DNA of 64,000 bases, taken from positions 1-64,000 of the forward strand of contig JASAOO010003487.1 of the NCBI GenBank assembly GCA_030849075.1, given 5' to 3'. Position 1 is the first letter of the stretch. Every line of letters starts with the position of its first letter. Positions 7,913-17,658 of this stretch are shown in pieces. This stretch comes from Zelonia costaricensis. Lineage: Eukaryota; Euglenozoa; Kinetoplastea; Trypanosomatida; Trypanosomatidae. A program made the translations under genes and the position numbers. Below the pieces are notes generated by a model. It was not told where the DNA came from. It searched no databases and saw only the letters and a list, made by a program, of their open reading frames with translations.

Positions 7913-9697
7913 ATGCTCTCACGCTCAGCGGTGCGGTGGCTCAAGTACGGCTCCACGCCGAAGGACATCCGGTATGGCATGGAGGCCCGCAACGCCCTCC
8001 TGACGGGCGTCGAGAACCTCGTCAAGGCCGTGGGCGTCACGCTGGGCCCAAAGGGCCGCAATGTTATTCTGGAGATGCCGTACGCGAGTCCCAAGATCAC
8101 GAAGGACGGCGTCACCGTCGCCAAGAGCATCGAGTTCGAGGACAGCTTTGAGAACCTCGGCGCAAACCTGGTGCGCCAGGTGGCCGGGCTGACGAACGAC
8201 AACGCCGGCGACGGCACCACGACGGCGACGGTGCTGTCGGGCGCCATCTTCAAGGAGGGCTTCCGCAGCGTGGCGACGGGCACAAACCCGATGGACCTCA
8301 AGCGCGGCATCGACCTTGCCTGCCGCGAGGTGCTCCTCTCGCTCGCCGAGCAGTCGCGGCCCGTCACGTCCAAGTCGGAGATCACGCAGGTGGCGATGAT
8401 CTCGGCGAACATGGACCAGGAGATTGGCAGCCTCATTGGTGACGCGATGCAGCAGGTGGGCAAGGACGGCGTGATCACGACGCAGGAGGGCCGCTCCCTC
8501 AACACGGAGCTGGAACTCGTCGAGGGCATGTCCTTTGAGCGCGGCTACACCTCGCCGTACTTTGTCACGAACACCAAGGCACAGAAGTGCGAGCTCGAGA
8601 ACGCGCTCGTGTACGTGGCCAATCGCAAGCTGACGAGCGTCGCACACATCCTGCCCGCCCTCAACTACGCCATTCAGCAGAAGCGGCCCCTGCTCGTCAT
8701 TGCTGAGGACGTGGAGGGGGAGGCGATGCACACGTTCCTGTACAACAAGATACAGGGCCGCATCAGCGGGTGCGCGGTAAAGGCGCCGGGCTTCGGCGAC
8801 ATGCGCATCAACCAGCTGCAGGACCTCGCCGTCTTCACGGGGTCGCAGATGATCTCGGAGGATCTGGGCCTGTCGCTGGATCAGAACGACTTCTCGGAGC
8901 GCTTTCTCGGCACGTGCCGCAAGGTCACGGTCTCGCGGGATGAGTGCATCCTGATGGAGGGCGGCGGCAGCGCCATCGCGGTGGAGGAGCGGGTGCAGAT
9001 GATCAAGGACATGATCGCCGCCGAGGACCACGAGTACAACCGCGAGCGCCTCGTCGAGCGTCTGGCGAAGCTCTCAGGCGGCGTTGCGGTCATCAAAGTC
9101 GGTGGCGCGTCTGAGGTTGAGATAAACGAGAAGAAGGATCGCATCATTGACGCCCTCAACGCGACGCGGGCGGCCGTGTCGGAGGGCATCGTGGCTGGCG
9201 GCGGCACGGGGCTGCTGATGGCCTCGCTGCGGCTGGAGAGCGTCTCGAAGGACCGCCGCCTGCCGCCGGACATCCGCACCGGCGTGAACATCGTCAAGAA
9301 GGCGATTGGGCTGCCGGCGCGGTATATCGCAAACAACGCCGGTGTGGAGGGCAGCGTGGTGGCGGGCAAGGTGCTGGCGCGTAAGGACCCGAACTTCGGC
9401 TACAACGCGCAGACGGGGGAGTACGTGAACATGTTTGAGGCCGGCATCATCGACCCCATGAAGGTCGTCAAGTCCGCCGTCGTGAACGCGTGCTCGGTGG
9501 CGGGCATGATGATCACGACGGAGGCCGCTGTGGTGGAGAAGGATCTGCTGGGCCGCGAGAAGCGCATCGAGGACGAGGGGATGGAGGACAAGGAGAAGAA
9601 GCGCAGTGTCGACACGCTGCGCAAGCAGGTGAATGAGCAGAACGCGCCAATGCCAAAGATGGCGCCGCCCATGAAGTTCGATATGAAGGGTCTGTGA
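7913..9697 (+). CDS. HSP60: Mitochondrial chaperonin HSP60 (Cpn60)
   Basis: A 594-residue group I chaperonin, the GroEL-type ring that folds imported proteins in the mitochondrial matrix using ATP. Visible hallmarks are the LGPKGRNV segment, NAGDGTTTA with the nucleotide-site Asp at residue 100, and the block ending AAVSEGIVAGGG with the hydrolysis Asp at about residue 413 (equivalent to GroEL D398). The first 15-20 residues (MLSRSAVRWLKYG) are basic and amphipathic, fitting a short matrix presequence. The C-terminus ends in a charged, Met/Pro-rich stretch (PMPKMAPPMKFDMKGL) and lacks the Gly-Gly-Met repeat tail of most mitochondrial HSP60s. Leishmania carry several HSP60 genes, and this appears to be a diverged paralogue rather than the classical copy. 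Family assignment is secure; client range is unknown. Confidence 0.95.
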   Translation: MLSRSAVRWLKYGSTPKDIRYGMEARNALLTGVENLVKAVGVTLGPKGRNVILEMPYASPKITKDGVTVAKSIEFEDSFENLGANLVRQVAGLTNDNAGDGTTTATVLSGAIFKEGFRSVATGTNPMDLKRGIDLACREVLLSLAEQSRPVTSKSEITQVAMISANMDQEIGSLIGDAMQQVGKDGVITTQEGRSLNTELELVEGMSFERGYTSPYFVTNTKAQKCELENALVYVANRKLTSVAHILPALNYAIQQKRPLLVIAEDVEGEAMHTFLYNKIQGRISGCAVKAPGFGDMRINQLQDLAVFTGSQMISEDLGLSLDQNDFSERFLGTCRKVTVSRDECILMEGGGSAIAVEERVQMIKDMIAAEDHEYNRERLVERLAKLSGGVAVIKVGGASEVEINEKKDRIIDALNATRAAVSEGIVAGGGTGLLMASLRLESVSKDRRLPPDIRTGVNIVKKAIGLPARYIANNAGVEGSVVAGKVLARKDPNFGYNAQTGEYVNMFEAGIIDPMKVVKSAVVNACSVAGMMITTEAAVVEKDLLGREKRIEDEGMEDKEKKRSVDTLRKQVNEQNAPMPKMAPPMKFDMKGL

Positions 9698-10490
9698 GAA
9701 GCGAAACGTGCGTGGGGTGCTCGATCGCAGAGTGATGGCGCTGTGTGAGCCGGCGCGATTTGTTCTGCTCGACGTTGACCTGCGTTACTCGGCGCACTCT
9801 TGCCTCACTGCTGTGGCAGCTCTGTCCGGCCTTTCCTTTTGCGTTTCTTGCGTGGGCGGACCATGCTGGATTGCCCGGTCTCCTTGCGACGCTGGTCGAT
9901 CACATACTCGAAGAGGTCTATCGCTTCACAACTAAAGCAAGACGAGCCGATTTCTCAGCAGCTCCATGAGTGCTCTTGACTGCCGCGTTGACCGTCTCAA
10001 GGCTGGCCCGCGACGGCGTGATTCGAGTTTTCCACAATGCGTTTGATGGCACGTGGAAGCGGGCGGCACGGGTGTGGCGCAGCAATGAATGAAGAGGCGA
10101 TTGCGCCACAACACTCGTGAGGTGGTGGCGCACGCTTTTTGACCGTATTCGTGCGACACATCTGCTTGCATGTTGCGCACACATGAACACACCGACACAC
10201 GCACACACACATACACAGATGACAGTGAACATTTTGCCCCTTCTCTCCTACTTCTTCTTTGACTGTCCTCATTGCCACCACACACCTCTCCTGATCTTAC
10301 GGTGCACGTCTAGGAATAGCAACTCTGCAAAGCAAAGGCAAAAAAAAAAAAAGAAGAGAAGATCATACCTAAACCACACCAATCGGAAGACGCAAACAAA
10401 AAGCGGTGAGAGGTAGAGAGAGTAGAGTGGTTTCACATATTCTACGGCCAATCGTCCGCGGTGCGCAATGGCGGGCGGGCCCCCCCCCCC

Positions 10491-10491
10491 N
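10491..10491. other. Undetermined base (N) next to a C homopolymer
   Basis: The only N in the window directly follows a run of ten C. It probably marks a base-calling or assembly uncertainty in homopolymer length, in non-coding sequence. Confidence 0.95.
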
Positions 10492-10936
10492 GCGAGCTGC
10501 ACTTCTCCGTTCTGTTCTTCTCCTCCTCTTGTTGGTCGCTGCTCTTCCACCTAGTCGCGAGCCTCTGCGCTGCTTCCTCCCCCTCCTCCTCCTCTGCTTG
10601 ACTATTCTGTTGTCGCCGCGTGCGATCGTGCAGCCGCAGTGTGAGATAGTGTTTTGCGAAGATCTGTGCTTTTCTTCTTCTCTGCCTAGTCTTGCCGGGG
10701 CCGCTGGCGACTTGCTTAGTGCGTGCAGAACTACACAGAAGAGTGACAGCAGAGACCGACGGACTTGCTGTAAAGCTGTCGCACTCCCCCCTTCTCCCTT
10801 TGGTCCTTTTCTCCCACTACTTCGCTCACGTGTACATCTAGACGCCGACGCAAAAGGAGCTGGGCCTTCGCTCCTTCTTTTGCGACCCCCCCCCCTCCCT
10901 CCCTCCCCCGCCCGCCAGGATACCCTCGACTCGGAG

Positions 10937-10969
10937 CCTTCTCATCTCTCCTCCCTCGCGTTGCCACAG
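10937..10969 (+). promoter_or_regulatory. Polypyrimidine tract and trans-splice acceptor (AG 10968-10969)
   Basis: A C/T-rich stretch ends in ccacag, with AG at 10968-10969, 26 bases before the ATG at 10996. Confidence 0.6.
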
Positions 10970-10995
10970 GACGCCGTCACGAGGGTCTTGTCATC

Positions 10996-11643
10996 ATGTC
11001 GCAGCCCATGAAGATCCTGAGGCCCAAGACCGTCTTCGACAACCGCCCCGATGACGCCCGCAAGCCGGTCAAGCTCATCCTGCTCGGCGACAGTGCCGTG
11101 GGCAAGTCGAAGCTGGTCGAGCGTTTCCTCATGCAGCGCTACATTCCTGTGCAGATGTCCACCTACGCCCTGACGCTGTACCGCTACGACTTCATCACGG
11201 AAGACAACGAGGAGGTCGACGTGGATATCTGGGACACCGCGGGGCAGGAGCGCTTCGCCACGGTGCACCCCAGCTACTACCACGACGCCCACGCCTGCAT
11301 TCTCGTCTTCGACAGCACACGCAAGGCGACGTACAAGAACTTGGAGAAGTGGTTGTCGGAGATGCGCATGTACCGGGAGCACATCCCGTGCATCGTTGCG
11401 TGCAACAAGATCGACACGGACCCGTCCGTGACCACCAAGAGTTTTGCCTTTGCAGACAAGCACACGTTTCCGCTGTGCTACGTGTCTGCCGCCGATGGCA
11501 CAAACGTGGTGCAGCTCTTTGAGAGCGCCATCTCGACTGCCGCAGCGTACAAGAAGAACCCGGCGAAGGACGACTTCATGACGCAGGTCATCGGCATGCT
11601 GAAGGAGGACAAGAACGCCGCCCCTGCCGCGCCGAAGGACTAG
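10996..11643 (+). CDS. RABL2: Rab-like GTPase RABL2
   Basis: A 215-residue Ras-superfamily GTPase. The P-loop is GDSAVGKS (31-38), the switch I region is around STYALTLY (55-62), the switch II motif is WDTAGQE (79-85, with the catalytic Gln retained), the base-recognition motif is NKID (137-140) and the last motif is SAAD (164-167). STYALTLY, YYHDAHACI and VSAADGTNVV are the diagnostic blocks of RABL2, not of ordinary Rabs. The C-terminus has no prenylatable Cys, as in RABL2 elsewhere. In animals and algae RABL2 binds the IFT-B complex at the base of the cilium and helps start intraflagellar transport. The same role in the trypanosomatid flagellum is the natural inference. Start ATG 10996 fits the acceptor just upstream. 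Confidence 0.9.
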   Translation: MSQPMKILRPKTVFDNRPDDARKPVKLILLGDSAVGKSKLVERFLMQRYIPVQMSTYALTLYRYDFITEDNEEVDVDIWDTAGQERFATVHPSYYHDAHACILVFDSTRKATYKNLEKWLSEMRMYREHIPCIVACNKIDTDPSVTTKSFAFADKHTFPLCYVSAADGTNVVQLFESAISTAAAYKKNPAKDDFMTQVIGMLKEDKNAAPAAPKD

Positions 11644-14167
11644 ATACCCCGCGCATTGGCGAGGCACACAGAGAGTCGCTCACGAGCTTCCACAGTCGCC
11701 ATCCGCTCCTCGAGACCGGTGCATAGTCAACCTCGTCACCGTCGGGTTCTACACGGGAGCGCGCGTTTGCATTGCATAGAAAGAGGTGCTCTGTTTCGTT
11801 GTGTATATTCCCGCTGCGAGTAGGACCCGACGTGCGTGGAGGGGAAGGGGAGGGGCGGGTGGGCGTTGTTCATGTTTGTGTCCATGTGTGTGTGTGTGTG
11901 GACGTTTCGATGCCTCAGATGGACCCTTCTGAGGGCGGCCTGCTCCCCTGTTTCCGGTGCGAGCTGTGCTTTGCTGGTGTGTTGTGCCGTCTCGGCGCGC
12001 CGTCTTTGCGCATGCGGCTCTGTTTCGCCCTCTCTGTGTGTGTCCGCACCGCACGCCTTCCTCCTTTCTTTTGATGTCTGTGAACTCGCGTGGGCGAGGC
12101 AAGTTTCAGCTGTGTGCTCGTCTCCATGGTGGCGCTGACCCTTGCACGCGCCAGCTAGGGTGCGGCGTGCAGGGGTGCAGCCGGACCCGCTCACATCCAC
12201 GCCGCGCCATGTAGGGCTTCTTGTGTTGCTCGCCTTTTTTTTTTGCGTTTTTGGAAGCGTCGTCACGTTTCACGGACGATACGCTTGCATGCGTGTGTGG
12301 GTACGTTCAGGTGATTCACGATGTCTTGTCAGCGCACGTGGCGTGCTGCAGCGGTGGTGTGCGTGTTTGCCTTCGCGAAGCCAGCGACGCCGATGCGTGA
12401 GGGGAGAGGGGAGGGGGGATGTTGGGAAGTTTGTGGAGGGACGTTGACCTGCACGTGAACTGCGCATGTAAACATAGCCTCACATCCACCGGCTTCACCG
12501 CAGCGATCATAACAGACGACGCGCTTTCTTGAAAAAGGAATGAGGGACAGCAAGAGGCGGGGAGGGAAACCGAAGGAGCAGCGCTACTGCGCGCGTGATG
12601 AGGGACACTTGCGTGCGACCCCCGAGTCAACAAAGAGAAGTCCCTCGTGATGCGGCAAAACGCGTGTGAGCAGTTCTCTTGCACGGCGGCATCGGTACGC
12701 GCTGGCACTCTGCGCGGGTTCTCTGCGTTCCCCTCTCCCCTCTGCGTCGTCTGCCTCACCTACCTGCACCAGCTAATCATGTGAAGGAAAGAAAAAAAAA
12801 AGAAGAAGAGCGCAAAGTCCAAGACGCACTCGGCGCGCCCTCTCTCTCTCCCCCTTTGCTCATCTCCTGTTTCTGACACACTCTTTTGTTGCTTTTTCTC
12901 CTATTGCCGATGTCGGCGGCGTTGTAATTTTGTCCGTCCCGGGGAGTGGAGCACTTTCTGCCCTGTTTCAGGTGCTCGGTTGCACCGGGCGGACGCGCTT
13001 TTCGTGTGTGTGTGAGTGTGCGTCGATTTGGTGTTTGCCCCCTCTCCCCCTCCCCCCTCTACCTGCCTCTCTCCCCCTTCTCGCTAGTCGTCTTTACACG
13101 ATGCTCTCGCTTAGCTTTCTCCTAATGTGTATGTGCACGTTCGCTCCGGTACGTTCTTGAGTGTGTGGGTCTTTTCTTTTCTCTTCCCTTCCTTTGTGCA
13201 TTCCTCCTTGAACTGCTGCGTGGTGGCGGCCGACACGTCGCCGTGAGTCAGTTTGAGTGCGTGTGCGTGTGTGTGTGTGCCGGGCACGATTGCGGTTTTC
13301 ATAGGCGCCAGGTACGTGTATGCGCGTGCACAACAACGGGCAAGAACGAGGAGTGAAAACAAAAACGAGAGGAAAAGACGCATCCACATGAAGCAGTGCG
13401 TCTCGGCTGTTCTCTTTGCCGTTTGTTGCCGCTCTCAGGTTGTTGCACCGCACCGGAAGAGACAGTGAGAACACATTAAACCCGCACCGATTAGGCTGTC
13501 GGTGAAGCCCTCACCGAAGCGTGTCTCCCTTCGGGGTGAAGCCTCGCTGTGAGGTGCCGAGGGCTTCTTTTTTTTTTTTTGCCGGGTCTTTGCGGGCCGT
13601 TACCTTTGCAAATGGAGAAGAGAGGTTGCATGCTCTCTCTCCATCGCGCACTGAACGGAGAGCGCTTCTGGGACTCGAGCGTAACCAGATGTGGAAACCT
13701 GTTTTCATTCAACTTGGAACCTTTCTCTGGCCTTTCCCACTTTTGCGCATCCGCTCCCAAACCCAAACCAACCAACACACACACGCACACGCCCGTGTCT
13801 CACTTGATGTTCTTTTTCTGTTTCCCTTTTCCACAATTCTCGAAACTTTCGACCACCACAAAACTCAAACGGCGCCTAGTATTGCCATCTTTCTGTGCTG
13901 CGCCTCACCGCCCCCGCCCCCGACACCACACCACCACCCATCAACTCTATTCCACCATTGCCCGTTCCCGGCACGATCTCGCCAGTCACTGCCCCCTCCT
14001 TTTTTTTCTTGTTTTCCGACCAAGGCGCTTTCGCATTCTGCTCTTTTCAGCGTCTGGAAAGAAACCATCCCTGTTGCCGCGGCAACACTCACGGCTCACA
14101 GAGACGCTGCTCTCTTTTCCTTCTCATACTGAGCCTTCGCGTCGCGCGACCAGGTTAGGACAGAGCC
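11644..14167. other. Long intergenic spacer (2.5 kb)
   Basis: No credible gene. GT runs lie near 11885-11900 and 13263-13280. The second half (12780-14130) is strongly pyrimidine-rich with A-rich and T-run patches. Open frames here are short, rich in Cys/Pro/Arg, and look like GC-biased noise. A likely acceptor for the next gene is AG at 14132-14133 after the tract at about 14107-14128. Confidence 0.65.
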
Positions 14168-14794
14168 ATGCCGTTCTCCGTCCAGCCGCTGCCTTTTGGC
14201 TACGACGCCCTGGCGTCCAAGGGCATCTCGAAGGAGCAGGTGACGTTCCACTACGACAAGCACCACAAGGGCTACGCCACGAAGCTGAACGCCGCCGCTG
14301 AGTCGAACGCGGAGCTGGCGAAGAAGTCGATCGAGGAGATCATCAAGACGGTGAAGGGTCCCGCCTTCAACTCCGCCGCGCAGATCTTCAACCACGACTT
14401 CTACTGGCGCTGCCTGTCCGCGCGTGGCGGCTCTAAGCCGCACGGCCCCATCGCCGCCGCCATCGACGAGAACTTCGGGAGCTTTGCGAAGTTCAAGGAG
14501 GAGTTCACGGCCGCGGCGAACGGGCACTTTGGCTCCGGCTGGGCGTGGCTGGTGAAGGACACGTCGAGCGGCAAGCTGAAGGTGTACCAGACCCACGACG
14601 CTGGCTGCCCGATCACGGAGCCGAACTTGGCCCCTATCTTGACGTGCGATGTGTGGGAGCACGCGTACTACATCGACTACAAGAACGACCGCGCGGCCTA
14701 CGTGAATGTGTGGTGGCACCTGGTCAACTGGTCCTTCGCGAACCAGTGCTACAAGGCCGCTGGCGGTTCCAGCTACGCCAACAGCGATCTCTGA
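14168..14794 (+). CDS. SODB1: Iron superoxide dismutase B1 (probably glycosomal)
   Basis: A 208-residue iron superoxide dismutase that converts superoxide to hydrogen peroxide and oxygen. The four metal ligands are His28 (FHYDKHH), His76 (FNHDFYW), Asp161 and His165 (DVWEHAYY). Gln72 sits where iron-type, not manganese-type, enzymes carry their active-site Gln. The protein starts directly with the mature fold, so there is no mitochondrial presequence. It ends ...YANSDL, and a terminal S-x-L tripeptide can act as a relaxed PTS1 in trypanosomatids, fitting published glycosomal location of SODB enzymes in Leishmania. A second, nearly identical gene follows 2.3 kb downstream. This copy has a longer tail (NQCYKAAGGSSYANSDL). 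The B1 label follows order and the longer C-terminus as known for Leishmania and is less certain than the family. Confidence 0.92.
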   Translation: MPFSVQPLPFGYDALASKGISKEQVTFHYDKHHKGYATKLNAAAESNAELAKKSIEEIIKTVKGPAFNSAAQIFNHDFYWRCLSARGGSKPHGPIAAAIDENFGSFAKFKEEFTAAANGHFGSGWAWLVKDTSSGKLKVYQTHDAGCPITEPNLAPILTCDVWEHAYYIDYKNDRAAYVNVWWHLVNWSFANQCYKAAGGSSYANSDL

Positions 14795-17070
14795 AGCGGT
14801 GAAACCAAAGAGAAGGCGAGGGATCTATGCAGTGGCCATGATCGACGATCCCGTCGACGTGAAGGGGGCCGGGTGCGCTGCAATCGGGCTGCGTCTCGCC
14901 GTCTCGGCGTTGCCATACCTTCCCGCCGATGTGAAGCGTGCGTGCAGGTTCAGGCCGTGACAAGGGCAGCAGGCAGTGAAGTGACTGGACCTCGCCCGTG
15001 CCAGCAGCTTTAGTGTGCACAACAGTGGAGTGTGAGCAGGAGAAACAGGTGCAAGAGACGAGGGTGTAGAAGATACGTGGGGTGCTCGTGTGTGTCAGCA
15101 CGTGACGTCGCTGCATCATATCATCAAGTTGTTGAGTCAAGCAGCACTTTCTGCCACGCTCTCTCTCTCGCTTTTATTCGCCGCCGCAGCCGCGCACCTT
15201 CGTCTCTTCTTCTTTTTTTTTGCTTCTTTCCATTCGAGTCCATGCTGCGGCTGCAGCCACACGGTGCGCATGCGCTGTTCACTCAGTCGTTTGTTTTTCC
15301 GCACACTTGGATGCCGACATTCAACCTCGAAGCACCCCCCCCCCACACACACACACTCACTCACTCACAGTACCGTTGTGATCTGCATCGCCTCTACGCA
15401 GGTGGCGTCATCCTCTCGTGGTGGTGTTCTTCTGTGTTCTTGTCCGATTGTTGACACATCGTCAGGCCTTTGGTGCTGCGGTGACACACCGATGGTCTGC
15501 TTGTGTTTTTTCTTGGGGCGCGAAAGCGCGGCGAATCGGCGAGCACGGATAAGCGGCTATAGGATACCTGTCTTGTCCTCTCCCCGTTCACCCCATCACA
15601 GCGAGGCACCTCCTGGCCCCCCCCCCCCCCCCACATTCCCCAGCTCTTGCTGATGTCGCACCCCTCACCGGCCAAAAGGAACTCTTAAAGAAATGATGCG
15701 CCGCCTTATTTGCTTACTTCAGTTATGCGCGCTTCTCTGTCTTCCGCCAAGGATCGCCTCATCTTTGACGCGCTCTTGTGCGTCGTTGTTCTCCTCGCGG
15801 GTCGGCTTTGTGTGTTTTGTGTTTGTGTTTCTTCTTGTCACCTACCGACACTCGCGCATTTTTCGTTGTTTTTTTTCCCCCACTCCCTTTCTTCCACCCC
15901 GACGTGTGTGTGCGTGTGTCCGCTGTCGCTGCGTGACGGGTGTGCCAAGGCAGCTAGTGTAGTGAAGAAGGGTGCTACTGTCTGTGCGCACGCGCCGCAA
16001 CTCGATCGCCGTATGTGATGGTGAACGAGTAAACAAGAACCACACTGTGTGTTTGCTTAGGGGAGTACGTGCGTCTCGGTGCTCTGCCGCGTCGCGTCTT
16101 CTCTCACGTAGGCCGTGCTCGTGCGTGCTTTCACGGACCCTTCACGGAGGTTTCTGGGCAAGCGACACCACTCGACCAGCGCGCCGAAACGTGCAGGACA
16201 GGAGCGCCGGTGCGGGCGAGGGGGGAGGCGGACGGGTCGAAGTCGCCGGCGTGGGAAAGTGGAGAGGCGGGTCAGCGCAGCTTCCTGAGCGCCTTTCTCT
16301 ACATTTTGTTTCTCTGTCGCGCGACCCACCCAAAGCGCCTCTCGCAGTCCGCGCTTCCACAGGGTGCCGACACGCACACACACGCGCGAAGTCCCCCGCC
16401 CACGCTCTTGCTCTCTGTCGTCGACTGTGCGCCTACCCGCACACTCACACAGGCGCACAGCTAGGCTGCCACAAGTGCTTATCATACAAGACCTGCCTCG
16501 GCGACGGCGATGGGGTTTGGTACCGTGAAGATAATCTAGCAACGCGAGAATTCGTTGATGTTGTTGACAAACCTGAGAAGTTCAAGATGAAGAAGCTCCA
16601 TCACAGCCCGACTGTGCGCACAGGAAATGCAAAGGATGTCGAGAAAAGGCGGCGCACTCATGCGCAACCTCGGACTGCCACCACTCAATCAAGGTTGGAG
16701 AAAAGGCGAGAAGGTGCTCCTCTCGACGGCCGGAAAGGCCGGAGCGTTCGACCACGTCTGCGGCACAAACACCGCACTCTAGAAGCGCCGCTCTCACCCA
16801 CCACCTCTCTTTCCTTCACCATCTGGCGTCCACTCCACTCTCTATGTCCCCCCTCCCCTCCCCGATTCCTCCCGGTGCCATCCTCGCGTCATGACGTGCA
16901 CAGGTCGTAACGCTCTCCGTCTCTCATTCCCCCCTCCACAAGTTTTAGTGTTCGCTTCACCTTCACAGCTTTCTTACGTCCTCCGCTCACACCGGTGCTT
17001 CACTATTCACCCTCCACCTCCTTTCCGAACCTATATTCCACCCCCTTCCTCTCGACCCACTTGCAACGCC
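14795..17070. other. Spacer between the two SOD genes (2.3 kb)
   Basis: No gene seen. It is unlike the other flank of SODB1, so the duplication covers only the coding regions as far as the eye can tell. Features are a C run at 15617-15632, CA/TCAC repeats near 15340-15370, and a pyrimidine tract (16919-16965) ending in AG 16966-16967 as the likely SODB2 acceptor. A second pyrimidine stretch (16983-17065) abuts the ATG without an AG. Confidence 0.65.
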
Positions 17071-17658
17071 ATGCCGTTCTCCGTCCAGCCGCTGCCTTTT
17101 GACTACGGTGCCCTGGCGTCCAAGGGCATCTCGAAGGAGCAGGTGACGTTCCACTACGACAAGCACCACAAGGGCTACGCCACGAAGCTGAACGCCGCCG
17201 CTGAGTCGAACGCGGAGCTGGCGAAGAAGTCGATCGAGGAGATCATCAAGACGGTGAAGGGTCCCGCCTTCAACTCCGCCGCGCAGATCTTCAACCACGA
17301 CTTCTACTGGCGCTGCCTGTCCGCCAACGGCGGTGGCGAGCCGTCCGGCAAGATCGCCGCCGCCATCGACGAAAACTTCGGGAGCTTTGCGAAGTTCAAG
17401 GAGGAGTTCACGGCTGCGGCGAACGGGCACTTTGGCTCCGGCTGGGCGTGGCTGGTGAAGGACACGTCAAGCGGCAAGCTGAAGGTGTACCAGACGCACG
17501 ACGCTGGCTGCCCGATTTCGGAGGACAACCTCAAGCCGGTTCTGACGTGCGATGTGTGGGAGCACGCGTACTACATCGACTACAAGAACGACCGCGCGGC
17601 CTACGTGAATGTGTGGTGGAACTTGGTCAACTGGGAGTTCGCGTCGAGCCAGCTGTAG
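17071..17658 (+). CDS. SODB2: Iron superoxide dismutase B2 (probably glycosomal)
   Basis: A 195-residue iron superoxide dismutase, tandem partner of the gene at 14168. The same ligands are present (His28, His76, Asp161, His165) with the iron-type Gln72. It differs from the upstream copy at a few sites, such as DYG for GYD near residue 11 and NGGGEPSGK for RGGSKPHGP near residue 90, and has a shorter end (WEFASSQL). The terminal SQL could serve as a relaxed PTS1. The open frame extends upstream to 16891, but that ATG lies before the likely acceptor (AG 16966-16967), and the upstream 60 residues are absent from the paralogue. The start is therefore set at 17071. Long stretches are identical at synonymous sites to the other copy. 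Confidence 0.92.
   Translation: MPFSVQPLPFDYGALASKGISKEQVTFHYDKHHKGYATKLNAAAESNAELAKKSIEEIIKTVKGPAFNSAAQIFNHDFYWRCLSANGGGEPSGKIAAAIDENFGSFAKFKEEFTAAANGHFGSGWAWLVKDTSSGKLKVYQTHDAGCPISEDNLKPVLTCDVWEHAYYIDYKNDRAAYVNVWWNLVNWEFASSQL

Larger units (their letters stand above)
9698..10995. other. Intergenic spacer containing one undetermined base
   Basis: No gene seen. There are AC-rich microsatellite-like repeats near 10190-10216, an A run near 10340-10352, a C run at 10481-10490 followed by an N, and a long pyrimidine-rich region (10500-10970) that carries the acceptor for the next gene. Confidence 0.7.

Noticed and set aside
7925..9031. A 368-codon minus-strand open frame across HSP60
   Set aside because: Shadow of the clearly conserved HSP60 coding sequence.
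16891..17070. A 60-residue extension of SODB2
   Set aside because: Its ATG lies before the likely acceptor, and the paralogue SODB1 begins directly at MPFSVQPLPF.
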